Assembly (NCBI GenBank): GCA_008501785.1
Contig: QQUD01000467.1
Coordinates: 1 to 5,468 of the forward strand
DNA length: 5,468 nucleotides
From: Chloroflexota bacterium
GTDB taxonomy: Bacteria; Chloroflexota; Anaerolineae; Promineifilales; Promineifilaceae
Direction of reading: 5' to 3'
Position numbers and translations under genes: made by a program. Of the stretch, positions 4,727 to 5,468 are shown piece by piece. The notes under the pieces are model-generated. The model was not told where the DNA came from, ran no database searches, and was given only the letters and a program-made list of their open reading frames with translations. Every line of letters begins with the position of its first letter. The first letter of the stretch is position 1.

Positions 4727-5468
4727 ATGGGTTTTTTACGAAAAAGTACGCAATTCGGAACTAATTCCTGGACGGTTACGGAATTAACGCGCTATATTCG
4801 TGACTTGTTTGAAGTGGATTACCGATTAAAGGATGTCGAAGTTAGCGGCGAAATCTCCAATTTTACAGAGGCCCGTTCGGGACATCTTTACTTTACGCTG
4901 AAAGATGCACAGGCGCAGTTGAAGTGTGTGATGTGGCGGTCGGCTGCAGAACAGCTTGATTATTTGCCCCGTGATGGGGATGCGGTGGTGGTAAACGGCC
5001 GTATCTCTGTCTACGAAGCCGCCGGTGCCTACCAACTCTACGCCGAGCATCTCGAACAAGCGGGGCGGGGTGGGCTGGCAATTGCCTTCGAAAAATTGAA
5101 GCAGCAGCTATCCGATGAAGGTTTGTTTGACCCCGCACGCAAAAAGTCGATCCCAAGCTTTCCTCGCAAAATTGGCATCGTCACTTCCGCAGATGCCGCC
5201 GCATTGCGCGACATTCTCAATGTGTTGCAGCGCCGTTTTCCACTTGTTTCGGTGCTGATTGCCCCGACGTTGGTGCAAGGTAATGAAGCCCCCGGCCAAA
5301 TTGTGCAGGCGCTGCGTTGGCTAGACGGTCGTAACGACATCGACACCATTCTCGTGTCGCGGGGCGGTGGCTCGATGGAATCTTTGTGGGCATTTAATGC
5401 TGAAGGGGTGGCGCGTACACTTTTTGCGGCGCAGCATCCCATTATCAGTGGCGTTGGGCCCGAAGTTG
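4727..5468 (+). CDS. xseA: Exodeoxyribonuclease VII large subunit (3' end outside window)
   Basis: XseA with XseB forms exonuclease VII, a metal-independent enzyme that cuts single-stranded DNA from both ends and acts in repair. The 247 full codons visible cover an N-terminal OB-fold (about 15-110: SWTVTELTRYIRDLFE, then VEVSGEISNF and SGHLYFTLKD) and the start of the catalytic domain (FPRKIGIVTSADAAALRDIL, PTLVQGNEAPGQIV, RGGGSMESLWAFN). D162 and R212 correspond to E. coli D155 and R205 at a constant offset of seven. At the position of catalytic H238 there is P245 (GVGPE instead of GVGHE). The window then ends at the first base of codon 248, equivalent to D241. The in-frame TAG at 4718-4720 and the weak AGGA site fix the start at 4727. 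The gene sits six bases after the tag-like gene in the same frame. xseB, often next, is not in the window. Confidence 0.95.
   Translation, partial: MGFLRKSTQFGTNSWTVTELTRYIRDLFEVDYRLKDVEVSGEISNFTEARSGHLYFTLKDAQAQLKCVMWRSAAEQLDYLPRDGDAVVVNGRISVYEAAGAYQLYAEHLEQAGRGGLAIAFEKLKQQLSDEGLFDPARKKSIPSFPRKIGIVTSADAAALRDILNVLQRRFPLVSVLIAPTLVQGNEAPGQIVQALRWLDGRNDIDTILVSRGGGSMESLWAFNAEGVARTLFAAQHPIISGVGPEV

Larger units (their letters stand above)
1123..5002. repeat. Dispersed palindromic octamer ACGGCCGT (eight copies)
   Basis: Exact copies lie at 1123-1130, 1444-1451, 2359-2366, 2401-2408, 3319-3326, 3784-3791, 4482-4489 and 4995-5002, with a one-mismatch copy TCGGCCGT at 3483-3490. Four are in the acidic gene and one each in ndk, rsfS, the tag-like gene and xseA. 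About 0.08 copies would be expected by chance in random sequence of this length. The copies read as T-A-V, R-P or N-G-R according to codon phase, so amino-acid sequence does not explain them. Confidence 0.8.

Noticed and set aside
4722..4787. ATG at 4722 as the start of xseA
   Set aside because: It is in a different frame that stops at 4787. The XseA N-terminal motif is in the frame of ATG 4727.
4893..5442. Minus-strand frames opposite xseA (4893-5156, 5038-5442)
   Set aside because: They lie antisense to a well-conserved gene, and their translations show no recognisable family.

Overview
The window most likely comes from the chromosome of a Chloroflexota bacterium (Anaerolineae-like). This is inference. 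It rests mainly on the large acidic protein built from repeated tryptophan-centred modules with a C-terminal TPR-like tail, a type I associate with that phylum. The housekeeping genes do not contradict it, but no marker in the window proves the lineage.

Layout: (1) 1-2991, + strand: the 3' part of a very large, repetitive, strongly acidic protein of unknown function. Its frame is open from base 1, so its true start lies upstream. (2) 2992-3157: an intrinsic terminator, then a heptamer-repeat inverted repeat just ahead of ndk. (3) 3158-3607, +: ndk, nucleoside diphosphate kinase. (4) 3613-3644: a hairpin that can terminate both converging genes. (5) 3646-3993, -: rsfS, ribosomal silencing factor. 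Its Shine-Dalgarno site and family-like N-terminus point to a CTG start nine codons upstream of the first ATG. (6) 3994-4258: divergent intergenic region with a good promoter, an overlapping LexA/SOS-like palindrome and a compact three-way-junction inverted-repeat structure in the leader. (7) 4259-4720, +: a short Tag-like (3-methyladenine DNA glycosylase I family) protein lacking the zinc site. (8) 4727 to the window end, +: xseA, exonuclease VII large subunit, cut at its 3' end.

The tag-like and xseA genes are six bases apart and form a DNA-repair operon. The SOS-like box at the predicted transcription start would explain their joint control. ndk and rsfS are ordinary housekeeping genes with separate signals.

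The strongest unexplained signal is the palindromic octamer ACGGCCGT. It occurs eight times in 5.5 kb, inside all five genes and in three different codon phases, so it looks like a DNA-level highly iterated palindrome. Other points worth attention are the putative LexA operator, the CTG start of rsfS, proline in place of the catalytic histidine at the end of the visible xseA, and the tandem 225-base duplications in the acidic gene.
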